A stretch of 64,000 nucleotides of DNA from Gammaproteobacteria bacterium (lineage in GTDB: Bacteria; Pseudomonadota; Gammaproteobacteria; Pseudomonadales; Azotimanducaceae). This document shows, piece by piece, positions 25,768 through 35,449 of this stretch (positions within the stretch are counted from its first letter, which is position 1; each line of letters starts with the position of its first letter). The notes under the pieces were generated by a model, which was not told where the DNA came from, made no database searches, and saw only the letters and a list, made by a program, of their open reading frames with translations. Location of the stretch: positions 17,736 to 81,735 of the forward strand of contig PBRQ01000022.1 of the NCBI GenBank assembly GCA_002725995.1. Direction: 5' to 3'. A program made the position numbers and the translations under genes.

Positions 25768-28050
25768 CTAGCCCTCTTGTTTTATGCGGTTGTGAAAATA
25801 TTTAAGAAGCTGTTTTCGCAATTTTGTTCGCCCATGTTTGGCTGCAGCCTGTTCGCGCTTTTCTGCCTGCTCTATGAAGGTTTCCTGGGAACTGAGTGAT
25901 GCTTCGCCACTGGTTTCTTTGTGCTCGATATAGCTGCCATCCTGTTGCATTTCCCAGGCGTACTTGCGATTCGTTAACTGGACATCAATGATCAGACGCA
26001 GTTCCTGTCTTAACTTCGGGTCCTCGACAGGTGTTACAACCTCCACGCGGCTTTCAAGGTTGCGTTTCATAAGGTCAGCAGAGCCTATGAAATATTCTTC
26101 CTCACCGCGGTTTTTGAAGTAGTAGATGCGAGTGTGTTCCAGAAAGCGTCCAACTATGCTGATTACACGAGTATTTTCTGTGATGCCAGTAAGCCCCGGT
26201 CGCAGGCGGCAGGTATCGCGAACGATGAGGTCCACTTTGATGCCCGCCTGGGAGGCTCGATACAGCGCTTTCGTGATGTCCACGTCTTCTAGTGCATTCA
26301 CCTTGAGCTGGATCAAGCCAGGTGACTCTGAGGAATGGTGCTGAATTTCACGATCAATTCTGTCAATCAGCGCCTGCTTCAATGTGTAGGGTGAAGTTAG
26401 TATTTTACGATATCTAGGGGGTGGCGAATAACCGGTCAGGTAGTTGAACAGTTCGGTCAGATCCTGCGTTATGTCTGCGTCGCAGGTCAGCATACCAAGG
26501 TCGCAGTACATGTGTGCTGTGCCAGCGTGGTAGTTTCCAGTGCCTATATGTGCATAGCGTCTCAAGCCATTGAAATCATTTCGCACTACCAGGATGACCT
26601 TGCTGTGAGTCTTGAGCCCAACGACACCATAGGTGACATGGATGCCGGCTTGCTCCATACGTCTCGCCCACCCTATATTGGCTGCTTCATCAAAACGTGC
26701 CTTGAGCTCAACCAGAACAGCAACCTGTTTGCCATTTCGAGCGGCATTAACCAACGCCTCAACAATGGCGCTATCCTGTGAGGTTCGATACAGGGTCATT
26801 TTTATTGCAAGCACCTTGGGGTCCTCGCTTGCTGTGCTCAGGAAACGTTCAATGCTGGTTCTAAAGGATTCATAGGGGTGCTGCAGCAGCATGGCGCCAC
26901 GATCCCTGATGATGTGGAAAATATTCTGAGGGTCATGAGCCAGTCGTGTATGGTCCACCGGTTTGTGTGGTACATCGTGTAGCTCTGGAAAATCCAGTCC
27001 GACAATTTCAAACAGATCGCCCATTGCCATCATGGATTCAACCTTGAAGACATCGGATTCCTCGTCGAGACCCAGTTCGGCTGCCAGCATACCCTGGTGG
27101 ACAGAATCCATGCTCTTGTCGACCTGCAGGCGGACAATGGGAGCGAAATGTCGATCCTGCAGTTCCGTTTCTATCATAGCCAGCAGGTCATCCGCCTCTT
27201 CTTCCTCAAGCTCCATAATGGCATTTCTGGTAATTCGAAAGGGTGCGCAGGAAACAATCTCCATACCGGGGAAAAGCAGGTCCAGATTATTGCTTACAAC
27301 ATCCTCGAGTCTTACAAAGACAGTTCCGTCATTCACACGCACGAACCTTGGTGTAATGCTCTTTACTTTAGGCAGCTTAATGCGTGCATAGTGGCTTGTG
27401 CTGCCTCCGGGGTAGCGCAATGAAATCAGAAGGTTCAGGGCAAGGTTGGAAATGAATGGGAAAGGGTGTCCAGGATCCATGGCGAGCGGCGTCAGCAACG
27501 GGAAAATATTGGTGATGAACTGCTCGCGTAAAGTTTTTTGTTCTTCTTTCTTGAGGTCGACATAGTTGACGAACTGTATTTCCTCAACTTTGAGAAGTGC
27601 GTCCACTTCAGCAAAAATTTGATTCTGCTTCTGGTGTGTATCTCGCACGATAGGCAGGCATTTCGCAAGTTGTTCCTGAGGCGTCAAGCCATCAATGGAA
27701 GGAGACCGGATGCCGGCAGCGATCTGCTGTTTCAGGCCCCCAATCCGCTTCATGAAAAACTCATCGAGATTGTTGCTCACGATCGCTAGAAATTTGACCC
27801 GCTCAAGCAGAGGAATATCAGTCTTTGACGCCATGTGCAGTACACGACTGTTGAATTCCAGCCAGGTCAGTTCCCGGTTAAGGTAAAGTGCTGGATCGTC
27901 CAGATCGATAGCCGCAACTGGCTTTGTGCTGGTCACTGGTAGCGCCTGGGTTTTCTCCTCAGATGTTCGCTCCTCGCTGGTCTTCGGTTTGGTATTGCTC
28001 TGTTGAATTGCTTCTACACTCTGGCTTTTGTTTTCGGCTGGCTTAGTCAT
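25768..28050 (-). CDS. ppk1: Polyphosphate kinase 1
   Basis: PPK1, 760 residues, makes long-chain polyphosphate from ATP. The domains are in order: an N-terminal helical domain (YLNRELTWLEFNSRVL), a head domain, and two phospholipase-D-like C domains. The catalytic histidine region is RRYAHIGTGNYHAGTAHMY and the second conserved histidine is in GRFLEHTRIYYF. Longer than usual (about 690) because of a Lys/Glu/Thr-rich N-terminal extension (residues 1-50) and a C-terminal tail rich in charge (EQAEKREQAAAKHGR). GGAG lies nine bases before the ATG. Convergent with the histidine phosphatase gene. Confidence 0.97.
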   Translation of the reverse strand: MTKPAENKSQSVEAIQQSNTKPKTSEERTSEEKTQALPVTSTKPVAAIDLDDPALYLNRELTWLEFNSRVLHMASKTDIPLLERVKFLAIVSNNLDEFFMKRIGGLKQQIAAGIRSPSIDGLTPQEQLAKCLPIVRDTHQKQNQIFAEVDALLKVEEIQFVNYVDLKKEEQKTLREQFITNIFPLLTPLAMDPGHPFPFISNLALNLLISLRYPGGSTSHYARIKLPKVKSITPRFVRVNDGTVFVRLEDVVSNNLDLLFPGMEIVSCAPFRITRNAIMELEEEEADDLLAMIETELQDRHFAPIVRLQVDKSMDSVHQGMLAAELGLDEESDVFKVESMMAMGDLFEIVGLDFPELHDVPHKPVDHTRLAHDPQNIFHIIRDRGAMLLQHPYESFRTSIERFLSTASEDPKVLAIKMTLYRTSQDSAIVEALVNAARNGKQVAVLVELKARFDEAANIGWARRMEQAGIHVTYGVVGLKTHSKVILVVRNDFNGLRRYAHIGTGNYHAGTAHMYCDLGMLTCDADITQDLTELFNYLTGYSPPPRYRKILTSPYTLKQALIDRIDREIQHHSSESPGLIQLKVNALEDVDITKALYRASQAGIKVDLIVRDTCRLRPGLTGITENTRVISIVGRFLEHTRIYYFKNRGEEEYFIGSADLMKRNLESRVEVVTPVEDPKLRQELRLIIDVQLTNRKYAWEMQQDGSYIEHKETSGEASLSSQETFIEQAEKREQAAAKHGRTKLRKQLLKYFHNRIKQEG

Positions 28051-28269
28051 TGTCCTGTGTCTCCACTGGCCTGGAGAACAAAGATATCAGCTTGTAATGA
28101 CTGCTAAAAGGACCGAGATCAATCAAACTTCAATTTCCATGTTTTTTTGGCCTTTTGTAGGGTTGTAGTGCTTGATTAAGGGTATATGGGTGATACCTGC
28201 GCACTGATTTCGATCACCGGAGATGCACATCATTTTGCAATTCAAGTCGATCTGGCATAATCACTGGCT

Positions 28270-29124
28270 ATGAAATTAGGAAAAGCAAGGGTCAGGAACG
28301 GGAGAGGCAAGAAGTCGCGCAAGAATAAGACCATGGCGGACCGAGCGGATAGGCATACCCTCTATGAAAAGTCTGTACAGAACGTTGAATTTGAATACGA
28401 ATTCATCAACAAAACCTTCCGCAAACTGCGTGGGCGGCGTCCTTCTTATCTTCGTGAGGATTTTTGCGGTACCGCAAGTATGTGTTGCGAGTGGGTCAAG
28501 CGCAGAAAGGGCAATTATGCCGTTGGCGTTGATATCGATTCACAGGTACTTTCGTGGGGGAAAAAGCACAACCTTTCTCGCCTGAAATCACAACAGAGAT
28601 CTCGTGTCAGCCTGGTCCAGGATGATGTACGTAGTGCGAAAATTGAGCCACCCGCTGACGTGATTCTGGCCATGAATTTCAGCTACCAGATATTTGTGAC
28701 GCGCAAGAAACTGAGGAATTACTTTCGCGGTGTGCGCAAGTCGCTGGTCAAAGACGGCATCTTTATTATGGATGTTTTCGGGGGCTCTGACTCTTTCCTG
28801 GAAGTAAAGGACAAGCGTAAATACAAGGGTTTTAGCTACACCTGGGAGCATGCGCGATACAACCCCATTGATGGCAGCATACGTTGCCATATTCACTATA
28901 CTTTTCCTGATGGCTCGAAGCTAAAGAAAGCATTCACCTATGACTGGCGTCTTTGGACGTTGCCAGAGTTACAGGAACTTCTTGATGGGGCAGGTTTTTC
29001 CAGAGTTACGGTTTACTGGGAAGAGACTGATGCAAAGACTGGTGAGGGAACCGACGTTTATTCGCCAGCTACTGAAGGTGATGCGGATCCTGTGTGGATT
29101 TGCTATCTGGTTGCCGAAAATTAA
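28270..29124 (+). CDS. Class I SAM-dependent methyltransferase
   Basis: A 284-residue methyltransferase with a Rossmann core: motif I region YLREDFCGTASMCCEWVK, the acidic strand-2 end AVGVDIDSQVLSWG, QDDVRS, VILAMNFSYQIF and IFIMDVFGGSDSF. The first 20 residues are very basic (KARVRNGRGKKSRKNK), so a start at the internal ATG 28333 is also possible. Substrate unknown. It sits between ppk1 (divergent) and the first 2-phosphoglycerate-kinase-like gene, 46 bases from the latter. Confidence 0.88.
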   Translation: MKLGKARVRNGRGKKSRKNKTMADRADRHTLYEKSVQNVEFEYEFINKTFRKLRGRRPSYLREDFCGTASMCCEWVKRRKGNYAVGVDIDSQVLSWGKKHNLSRLKSQQRSRVSLVQDDVRSAKIEPPADVILAMNFSYQIFVTRKKLRNYFRGVRKSLVKDGIFIMDVFGGSDSFLEVKDKRKYKGFSYTWEHARYNPIDGSIRCHIHYTFPDGSKLKKAFTYDWRLWTLPELQELLDGAGFSRVTVYWEETDAKTGEGTDVYSPATEGDADPVWICYLVAEN

Positions 29125-29170
29125 TCGACAATATTTTGCATCACAATAGCGACAACCCTATGATGAAGAC

Positions 29171-30361
29171 ATGCCAAAGTTAACAGTCATAAGACAGCCG
29201 GAGAATGAATCTTCTCCGTTTCTGCGTGGAATACTAGTGCAGTCCCTGGTACAGGCTGGCCTTCCCTTCGATGAAGCATTTGAGCTTGCTCAGGAACTGC
29301 GCGATGAACTGCAGGGGAAGCGGCAGACGACCAATGTGGAATTACGAGCCAGAGTAGGGGAATTGCTGGGTGAGCGTTACGGCAACAGGCAGCGCGAGCA
29401 GTATGAACGTGGTGATAAGGCGGAACCTGACCTCATCGTACACACGCGCACGCGTGATGCGCCCTTTTCCGTCGGTATACTTGCAAACTCTCTCGAAACC
29501 TGTGCGATTTCTCCAGAAATCGCTTTGGTTGGCGCGCGGATGGTTCTGGAGAATATGAGGAGCAAAGGTTTCCGTGAAGTTGACCACCTGACGCTACGTA
29601 AAATCATATACAAATGTCTGCGCAAACACTGTTCTCAGCAGGTGGCGGACCGTTACCTGTCCTGGCGCCAGTTTGAAAATAGCGACATGCCTCTAATTGT
29701 ATTAATTGGTGGTACCAGCGGGATTGGAAAGGGTACGGTATCGTCAGATCTCGCTTATCGGTTAAATATTACCCACCATCAGTCAACGGGATTGATGCGG
29801 GAGATCATACGCAACTACCTGTCTCCACAGATGGTACCAAGTCTGGCCTATTCAAGTTTTGAGGCCTGGCAGGGAGTTCCATCTTCCATTGATGGAGGGC
29901 AAGAAGAAACAAAGAGTTCTGTGATTGCGGGTTTCCAGGCGCAGTTTGCTGCCATGAAACCAGCGATGGAATCGACTATCAACAGTGCCGTTGGAGAAGG
30001 GCATGACCTCATTCTTGAGGGAACCCACGTGCTCCCGGCAGCAATGGATATTGAAGTAAAAAGGGACGAGGCTGTCGTTGTTCCCCTTATGCTTGCCACT
30101 ATGAAAAAGGGAATGCTGCGAGCGCAGCTAAAGCGGCGTTTGCCCGAGGGAAATAAACAGCAAACTGCCCACGATCTTGATAATTTTGACAACATTTGGA
30201 AATTGCAATCCTGGCTACTTAAGGAGGCGGACCAGGACGGTATCCCCATTATTGAAAATCTGCAAGTAGCGGATACGGTACGTGCGGTGCTGGATCATGT
30301 AGTAGAACAAGTGATGAAGGCTTTTCCCCCGCAAGCAGGTGAGAGGGTCTGGGAGGTGTAG
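29171..30361 (+). CDS. ATP-cone / 2-phosphoglycerate-kinase-like protein, copy 1
   Basis: A 396-residue protein of the 2-phosphoglycerate kinase family. Two tandem helical domains resembling ATP-cones lie at about residues 1-75 (FLRGILVQSLVQAGLPFDEA) and 95-165 (FSVGILANSLETCAISPEIA), then the P-loop kinase domain with Walker A GGTSGIGKGT (180-189), QSTGLMREIIR and DLILEGTHVLPAAM. Archaeal 2-PGK makes 2,3-diphosphoglycerate; plant relatives (LPA1) are needed for phytate. Which phosphoester is used here is unknown. The ATP-cones suggest control by ATP/dATP. A paralogue lies at 32190. The CYTH gene starts 2 bases after its stop. Confidence 0.9.
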   Translation: MPKLTVIRQPENESSPFLRGILVQSLVQAGLPFDEAFELAQELRDELQGKRQTTNVELRARVGELLGERYGNRQREQYERGDKAEPDLIVHTRTRDAPFSVGILANSLETCAISPEIALVGARMVLENMRSKGFREVDHLTLRKIIYKCLRKHCSQQVADRYLSWRQFENSDMPLIVLIGGTSGIGKGTVSSDLAYRLNITHHQSTGLMREIIRNYLSPQMVPSLAYSSFEAWQGVPSSIDGGQEETKSSVIAGFQAQFAAMKPAMESTINSAVGEGHDLILEGTHVLPAAMDIEVKRDEAVVVPLMLATMKKGMLRAQLKRRLPEGNKQQTAHDLDNFDNIWKLQSWLLKEADQDGIPIIENLQVADTVRAVLDHVVEQVMKAFPPQAGERVWEV

Positions 30362-30363
30362 TC

Positions 30364-30831
30364 GTGCCGCAGGAGATAGAAAGGAAATTTCTGCTCAAGA
30401 ATGATGGCTGGCGCAGCATGGGAATCGGCACCAAGTACCGGCAGGGCTATCTTTCTACGGTATCGGAACGCACTGTGCGTATTAGGTTGATCAATGATCA
30501 GGGGTACCTTACGGTCAAGGGAATTTCAGTTGGCGCAAGACGAGCAGAATACGAATATGAGATTCCAGCGGGGGAAGCCAGTGAAATGCTGGACAACCTG
30601 TGTGAGCATCCCCTGATCGAAAAAAGACGGTACAGGGTTGAGTACCAGGGTCTGATCTGGGAGATTGATGAGTTCGATGGCGACAATGCAGGTTTGGTTG
30701 TTGCTGAAGTTGAACTTGAGGACGAAAATCAGGTAGTTCATATGCCTGATTGGGTTGGGGAAGAAGTTACTGCTGACCCCCGATACTATAATGCGAATCT
30801 AACGACGAACCCCTACTCACGGTGGTGTTGA
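30364..30831 (+). CDS. CYTH-domain triphosphate tunnel metalloenzyme
   Basis: A 155-residue single-domain CYTH protein. The defining motif EIERKFLLKN (E-x-E-x-K) opens the protein, followed by RQGYLSTVSERTVRIRLI, GYLTVKG, EYEYEIP, IEKRRYRVEY, WEIDEFDGDNAGLVVAEVELE. All tunnel acidic and basic residues are present. Short bacterial members hydrolyse tripolyphosphate or other triphosphates. GTG start at 30364, two bases after the stop of the kinase-like gene: same operon, coupled. Fits the polyphosphate island well. Confidence 0.93.
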   Translation: MPQEIERKFLLKNDGWRSMGIGTKYRQGYLSTVSERTVRIRLINDQGYLTVKGISVGARRAEYEYEIPAGEASEMLDNLCEHPLIEKRRYRVEYQGLIWEIDEFDGDNAGLVVAEVELEDENQVVHMPDWVGEEVTADPRYYNANLTTNPYSRWC

Positions 30832-31004
30832 CCGCTCTACCGCGGACACTGGGCTGATTCAGCAGTTGGAAGCCCGGTTCTTATGGCAAGCATATCGGCC
30901 AAGTCCTTATTTATCAGCTGTCTATCAACTGTTTAGCCCTGACGATGGTCCAAGAGTGTAGTGTCAGCGACAGGTTTGTTCCCCTCTATGTAAACCCCAT
31001 TTAT

Positions 31005-31034
31005 TTGCACTAAATGAAAGATTGCTAGTAGAAT
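31005..31034 (+). promoter_or_regulatory. Candidate sigma70 promoter of ppk2
   Basis: TTGCAC at 31005-31010 and TAGAAT at 31029-31034, 18 bases apart, both one or two bases from consensus. The transcript would start near 31041, giving a 30-base leader with GGGAGAG just before the ppk2 ATG. No other gene is seen in 30832-31070. Confidence 0.5.
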
Positions 31035-31070
31035 TCTACTCGTCTGAATATTTCAATAGGGAGAGTTGAT

Positions 31071-32003
31071 ATGGTCAGGAAGAAAGCGCCGGTGGAAACA
31101 GCGAGCGAAGTTTCGACTCTCGAAGTTGATGAAGCTGCTATCAATAAAGGGCGAAAGAAATATAACGGAGATATCATTTTTGATCTTGACGCAAAGAACA
31201 AAAAAATCAAATGGAATGCAGATGGCGGATACCCATTCAAAGAGAAAATCTCCGATGGCACATATGAACATCAAAAGGTGCAACTGCAGGTAGAACTGCT
31301 CAAGGTTCAGGGGTGGGCGAAAAGAACCGGGCAGAGAATAGTCATCCTCTTTGAGGGCAGGGACGCAGCAGGGAAGGGTGGAACCATCAAGCGTTTCATG
31401 GAGCATCTCAATCCCCGCGGAGCAAAAATTGTTGCGTTGGAAAAACCCAGCGACCGCGAACAAAATGAATGGTACTTCCAGCGATATATTCAACACCTGC
31501 CGAGCAAGGGTGAAATAATTCTATTTGACCGATCCTGGTACAACCGGGCTGGTGTTGAGAAAGTAATGGGGTTTTGCTCGGATGAAGAGTATCTGGAGTT
31601 TCTCAGGCAGACTCCAGAGCTGGAACGCATGCTGATCAATAGTGGGATTCGATTGTTCAAATACTGGTTTTCAGTAAGTCGTGAGGAGCAGTTTCGCAGG
31701 CTTAAAGCCCGCCAGACGGATCCACTGAAACAGTGGAAGCTTAGCCCCGTTGACAAGGAGTCGATGTCGCGGTGGGGTGATTACAGCAAGGCGAAAGATG
31801 CGATGATTTTCTATACGGATACCAGGGATGCACCCTGGACAATGATTCGTTCTGATGACAAAAAACGTGGTCGGCTCAATTGCATTCGCCACTTTTTGCA
31901 TCACCTGAACTACCCCGGGAAGGATAAAAAAGTCGTTTCAGCGCCTAATCCGCTGGTGGTAGGTCCAGCAAAGGAAATTTATGAACGTGGTGAGAATGTC
32001 TGA
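31071..32003 (+). CDS. ppk2: Polyphosphate kinase 2
   Basis: PPK2-family kinase, 310 residues, one domain. These enzymes phosphorylate nucleoside mono- or diphosphates with polyphosphate. Walker A is FEGRDAAGKGGTIKRF (residues 95-109), Walker B ILFDRSWYNRAGVEKVMG, and the lid RRLKARQTDPLKQWKLSP. The core DAAGKGG, FDRSWYNR and DTRDAPWTMI are all conserved, so it should be active. Class I-like by length; the nucleotide preference cannot be read from sequence. Preceded by its own promoter, so PPK2 may be made independently of PPK1. Confidence 0.96.
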   Translation: MVRKKAPVETASEVSTLEVDEAAINKGRKKYNGDIIFDLDAKNKKIKWNADGGYPFKEKISDGTYEHQKVQLQVELLKVQGWAKRTGQRIVILFEGRDAAGKGGTIKRFMEHLNPRGAKIVALEKPSDREQNEWYFQRYIQHLPSKGEIILFDRSWYNRAGVEKVMGFCSDEEYLEFLRQTPELERMLINSGIRLFKYWFSVSREEQFRRLKARQTDPLKQWKLSPVDKESMSRWGDYSKAKDAMIFYTDTRDAPWTMIRSDDKKRGRLNCIRHFLHHLNYPGKDKKVVSAPNPLVVGPAKEIYERGENV

Positions 32004-32189
32004 TTACTCCCGCGTCAGAATCTTGATATTCCTTTGATTGTGAGTGGGTAGGTACGCGCCTGCCCGGTTTGATTTTTTAGCAAGCATCACCACATGCCGA
32101 CCAGGCGTTACGACGATTCTTGTGAGCGTTTAGTCTTTTGTATCAAACCCTGGACCAGGTTCAGAAATCACTCAGGGGAGTAATGTCAT

Positions 32190-33377
32190 ATGGCAAAGAT
32201 TTTGGTTGAAAATCGCGAGGAAAATAAACTAGTTCCACTCCTGCGTGGCATTCTGATTCACTCTTTGCAGGAGGCGGGGCTATCATTCGACATCGCCTTT
32301 GAAATTGCAACGGATATTCGCAGTGAGTTGGAAGGCACTGAGGTGATTGCGACTGATGAATTGCGCCTTCTGGTTGTCAAAAAACTGCGGGCCCGGGAGG
32401 GAGAGGAAGTAGCCGACCGCTACATAAAGCTCAAAGAAAGTTTAAATATTCAGGTAGAACAGCGAGATGGTCAGCTTATACCTTTTTCAAGGCATGAATA
32501 TCAGCAAGCCCTCGAAGCCATCGCTCTTACCAGTACGGAGGCGATGGAAATAGTGGCCGCCCTGTACAAGCACCTGATTGATCGTCGAATTGAAGTTGTT
32601 TCTTCAAGGCATCTGGGCAGGCTTACTTACAGGTACCTGCGCCAGTCTAGTGAGCTTGGAGAGGATGTCGCCAAACGTTGGCTGGTATGGCGAGATTTTG
32701 TCAATGATGGCAGGCCACTGATTCTGTTGCTGGGCGGCACTTCGGGTTGTGGTAAGAGCACCATTGCAACCATGTTGGCAAGTCGCCTGGATATCGTACG
32801 CAGCCAATCAACTGATATGTTGCGTGAAGTTATGCGTACAATGATGCCTGAACAACTCCTGCCAATACTGCATACATCCTCCTTTAGAGCCTGGACAACT
32901 CTCCCGGGTACTGGGGCAGAGATGACTGGGGTTTCTGATAACCTTCTGGTTAGTGGGTTCAGGGGCCAGGCAGACTTACTCACCGTCGCAATTGAGGCGG
33001 TGGTAAAGCGTGCCTTGCGAGAACGGGTTTCACTGATCCTGGAAGGCGTCCATATCCAGCCAGCATTTATGGAACAACTCGTTGAGAGTGATGATGCGAT
33101 CATTGTGCCCATCATGCTCGGGGTGATGAAGCGTAAACAGTTGCATCAGAGGATACGTGGCCGGGGAAGAGATGCGCCGCAGCGCCGCAGCGAACGCTAC
33201 TTGAAACATTTTGACGAAATCTGGCGGCTGCAATCTTATCTTCTGTCCGGAGCAAACAAATCCGGTATACCCATTGTTGTTAATGGCGACAAAGAAGCTG
33301 TGTTCAGCGAAATCATGCGCCATGTTATTGAGGTGTTGGAGAAAGATTTTGATAGAGTTGCAAAGGACGTTTTTTAG
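32190..33377 (+). CDS. ATP-cone / 2-phosphoglycerate-kinase-like protein, copy 2
   Basis: A 395-residue paralogue of the protein at 29171, with the same plan: N-terminal ATP-cone-like repeat (LLRGILIHSLQEAGLSFDIA), second repeat (~100-165), kinase domain with Walker A GGTSGCGKST (182-191), RSQSTDMLREVMR, VSLILEGVHIQPAFM and IVPIMLGVMKRKQL. Divergence between the copies is substantial throughout, so they are an old duplication with probably different substrates or control. It has the textbook P-loop Ser/Thr pair whereas copy 1 has GKGT. ATG preceded by AGGGGAG. Confidence 0.9.
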   Translation: MAKILVENREENKLVPLLRGILIHSLQEAGLSFDIAFEIATDIRSELEGTEVIATDELRLLVVKKLRAREGEEVADRYIKLKESLNIQVEQRDGQLIPFSRHEYQQALEAIALTSTEAMEIVAALYKHLIDRRIEVVSSRHLGRLTYRYLRQSSELGEDVAKRWLVWRDFVNDGRPLILLLGGTSGCGKSTIATMLASRLDIVRSQSTDMLREVMRTMMPEQLLPILHTSSFRAWTTLPGTGAEMTGVSDNLLVSGFRGQADLLTVAIEAVVKRALRERVSLILEGVHIQPAFMEQLVESDDAIIVPIMLGVMKRKQLHQRIRGRGRDAPQRRSERYLKHFDEIWRLQSYLLSGANKSGIPIVVNGDKEAVFSEIMRHVIEVLEKDFDRVAKDVF

Positions 33378-33677
33378 AACTGCTGGACTCGTATCTGAGT
33401 GCTTTCCTAGTGGTTTTGGTTTGTAGCGAACTATTCTGGTCACTAAGTAATGTTTCCTGCCAGGTGTTCAATTAGGTACTAACAAAAATACCAAGGTGAT
33501 ACTAATGTGGCTTTTAATGTCATGCCTGTAGCGAGCCTTGTTGCCGGCAAGCTCTAGCATTTTGGAGGTCTTAGAAAGGGATCAAGGCCTTCTGGCTATG
33601 GAAAAAATGTTTATATAGCCTTATACTAATTGGTTCGGTTCTTGGCTTCGGCCCTTCAGTTTAAACGGGAGCAGCAC
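33378..33677. other. 300-base intergenic region
   Basis: No open frame of protein-like composition, no recognised RNA and no clear terminator. A GGGAG ribosome site near 33668 serves the gene at 33678. Confidence 0.4.
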
Positions 33678-35186
33678 ATGGATTGGTTATTGATAGGGAA
33701 ACTGTTTTTGATCCTGTTCCTGATCGTTGGCAATGCATTTTTTGTCGGCTCCGAGATTGCGTTGACGTCTGCTCGTCGAAGTCGCATCAAACAGTTGGCC
33801 AGTACTGGCAACAGTTCTGCAAAAATTGTCCAGATTCTTCATGATGAACCAGAGCGCTTCTATTCGGTTACACAAATTGGCATTACACTTGTTTCGTTAG
33901 CGCTGGGTGCCATCGGCATTGTCACTCTTACTGAGGTGATTGATCCCTTGTTTAAAGTTACCTTTAGTCTTTTGAGTGAAGGTGAGGAGATGATGCGCTG
34001 GGCACATACCTTCTCCTATGCTGTGGCATTTATCGTTATTTCTTTTCTACACGTTGTTGGGGGTGAGTTGGCGCCAAAAGTACTTGCCTTTCACAGGGCG
34101 GAGGCTATGAGCCTGGCGGTGGCCAGGATTATTAAATCACTCCATACCATTCTAAGTCCCCTCATCTGGGTCATGAATAAATCTTCATATGGCCTATTGT
34201 GGTTATTCGGGCAGCGTGACCTGGCGATGAATGGGGAAGGCCACTTCTCGATGACGGGGGAGGAGATTCGCACCATACTCAGTGCCAGCGAGCAGGAGGG
34301 GGTTCTTAATCCGCAGTTGACCATGATGCTTCGCGGTGTTTTTGACCTTGATGAGCACACGGCACGAGATGCCATGATTCCACGTACCGAAGTAGATGCG
34401 ATTCCCCATAATGCTGTCGTCGCCGATGTGCTCACGCTTTTTAAGGAAGAGTTGCGTGAGCGGTATCCAGTCTATCAAACGTCTCTCGACAACATCATCG
34501 GAATCGTCTCAGTTAAGCAATTGCTCAATAGGATGGCATCTTCAGAGAGCCCTGAGATGATAGCCAATACGATCGCCAGCCCCGTTACGGAGGTGATGAT
34601 GCCAGCATATTACATCCCCGATACGATGCCGCTGAGCAAGTTGCTCAAGGATTTCACCAGCAACCGCCGACAGATTGCCATCGTACTGGATGAATATGGT
34701 GGAACCGATGGTCTCATTACTTTGGAAGATATACTTGAAGAGATTGTAGGTGACTATGAGGACGAATTTTCCCCAAGAAATCGGCACATCAAAATTGAGG
34801 ACAAACACCACTTTAATATTAGCGCGGGTGTGCGTGTAACTGAACTGGAACCCAAACTAAATTTCCCATTCCCTACGGGAGATTATGTGACTCTCGGCGG
34901 CCTTATTAATCAACGCCTTGGTCGTCTTGCAAAGGTTGGCGATTTCGTTCAACTCGAAGGGGCTTGCTTAAGGGTCCTGGAGATGGACAAGCACCGGATC
35001 GTCAAGGTGCAGTTCGAATATCAGGAAACTGATTTGGCCGAAGAGAGAGAAGGACTGGAATACCTGGAGGATCAGGAAGGTGAAGATCGTGAACTATCCG
35101 ACGAGTCTGAGAGCAAGTTCTTGAAATTGGCTGCCAATAATTTTGACGATAAGGACCAACCAGGGGAACGGACAAGCAACAGCTAG
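33678..35186 (+). CDS. CNNM/HlyC-CorC family membrane protein (DUF21, CBS pair, CorC_HlyC)
   Basis: A 502-residue integral membrane protein. DUF21 membrane domain at residues ~1-200 (LFLILFLIVGNAFFVGSEIA, ARRSRIKQL), then a CBS pair (~215-345: RDAMIPRTEVDAIP, IVLDEYGGTDGLITLEDI, EEIVGDYEDEF) and a C-terminal CorC_HlyC domain (GDYVTLGGLINQRLGRLA). The last ~50 residues are very acidic. Family members move or sense Mg2+/Co2+ ions. The ATG at 33678 with GGGAG is preferred to an upstream TTG. Mg2+ is the counter-ion of polyphosphate, so its place in this island makes sense, as an inference. Confidence 0.9.
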   Translation: MDWLLIGKLFLILFLIVGNAFFVGSEIALTSARRSRIKQLASTGNSSAKIVQILHDEPERFYSVTQIGITLVSLALGAIGIVTLTEVIDPLFKVTFSLLSEGEEMMRWAHTFSYAVAFIVISFLHVVGGELAPKVLAFHRAEAMSLAVARIIKSLHTILSPLIWVMNKSSYGLLWLFGQRDLAMNGEGHFSMTGEEIRTILSASEQEGVLNPQLTMMLRGVFDLDEHTARDAMIPRTEVDAIPHNAVVADVLTLFKEELRERYPVYQTSLDNIIGIVSVKQLLNRMASSESPEMIANTIASPVTEVMMPAYYIPDTMPLSKLLKDFTSNRRQIAIVLDEYGGTDGLITLEDILEEIVGDYEDEFSPRNRHIKIEDKHHFNISAGVRVTELEPKLNFPFPTGDYVTLGGLINQRLGRLAKVGDFVQLEGACLRVLEMDKHRIVKVQFEYQETDLAEEREGLEYLEDQEGEDRELSDESESKFLKLAANNFDDKDQPGERTSNS

Positions 35187-35449
35187 GGCTGGTAAAGGAA
35201 ATATTTCTGCGCATATCACGACACGACTATAGCGTTGGCTATATCAAACGGATGGCTTTACGATTAAAGGGCCGCCCGGGAGAGGGTCGCCCAGGCATGG
35301 GTTTTCAAGGCCCAACCCACTCGATCCCCAAATCTGTGTATTTAGCAGGTGGCTTTTGTGCTTTTCCCGCTATAGTGTGTTCCATGTTGGACATGCAAAA
35401 TCCAAACTGAAACAATGTCTTCCAGATATCGAAATCGGCCTCACCTGGT

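Noticed and set aside
31053-31496. Long antisense frames across ppk2
   Set aside because: They lie opposite a clear PPK2 gene and have no protein-like motif.
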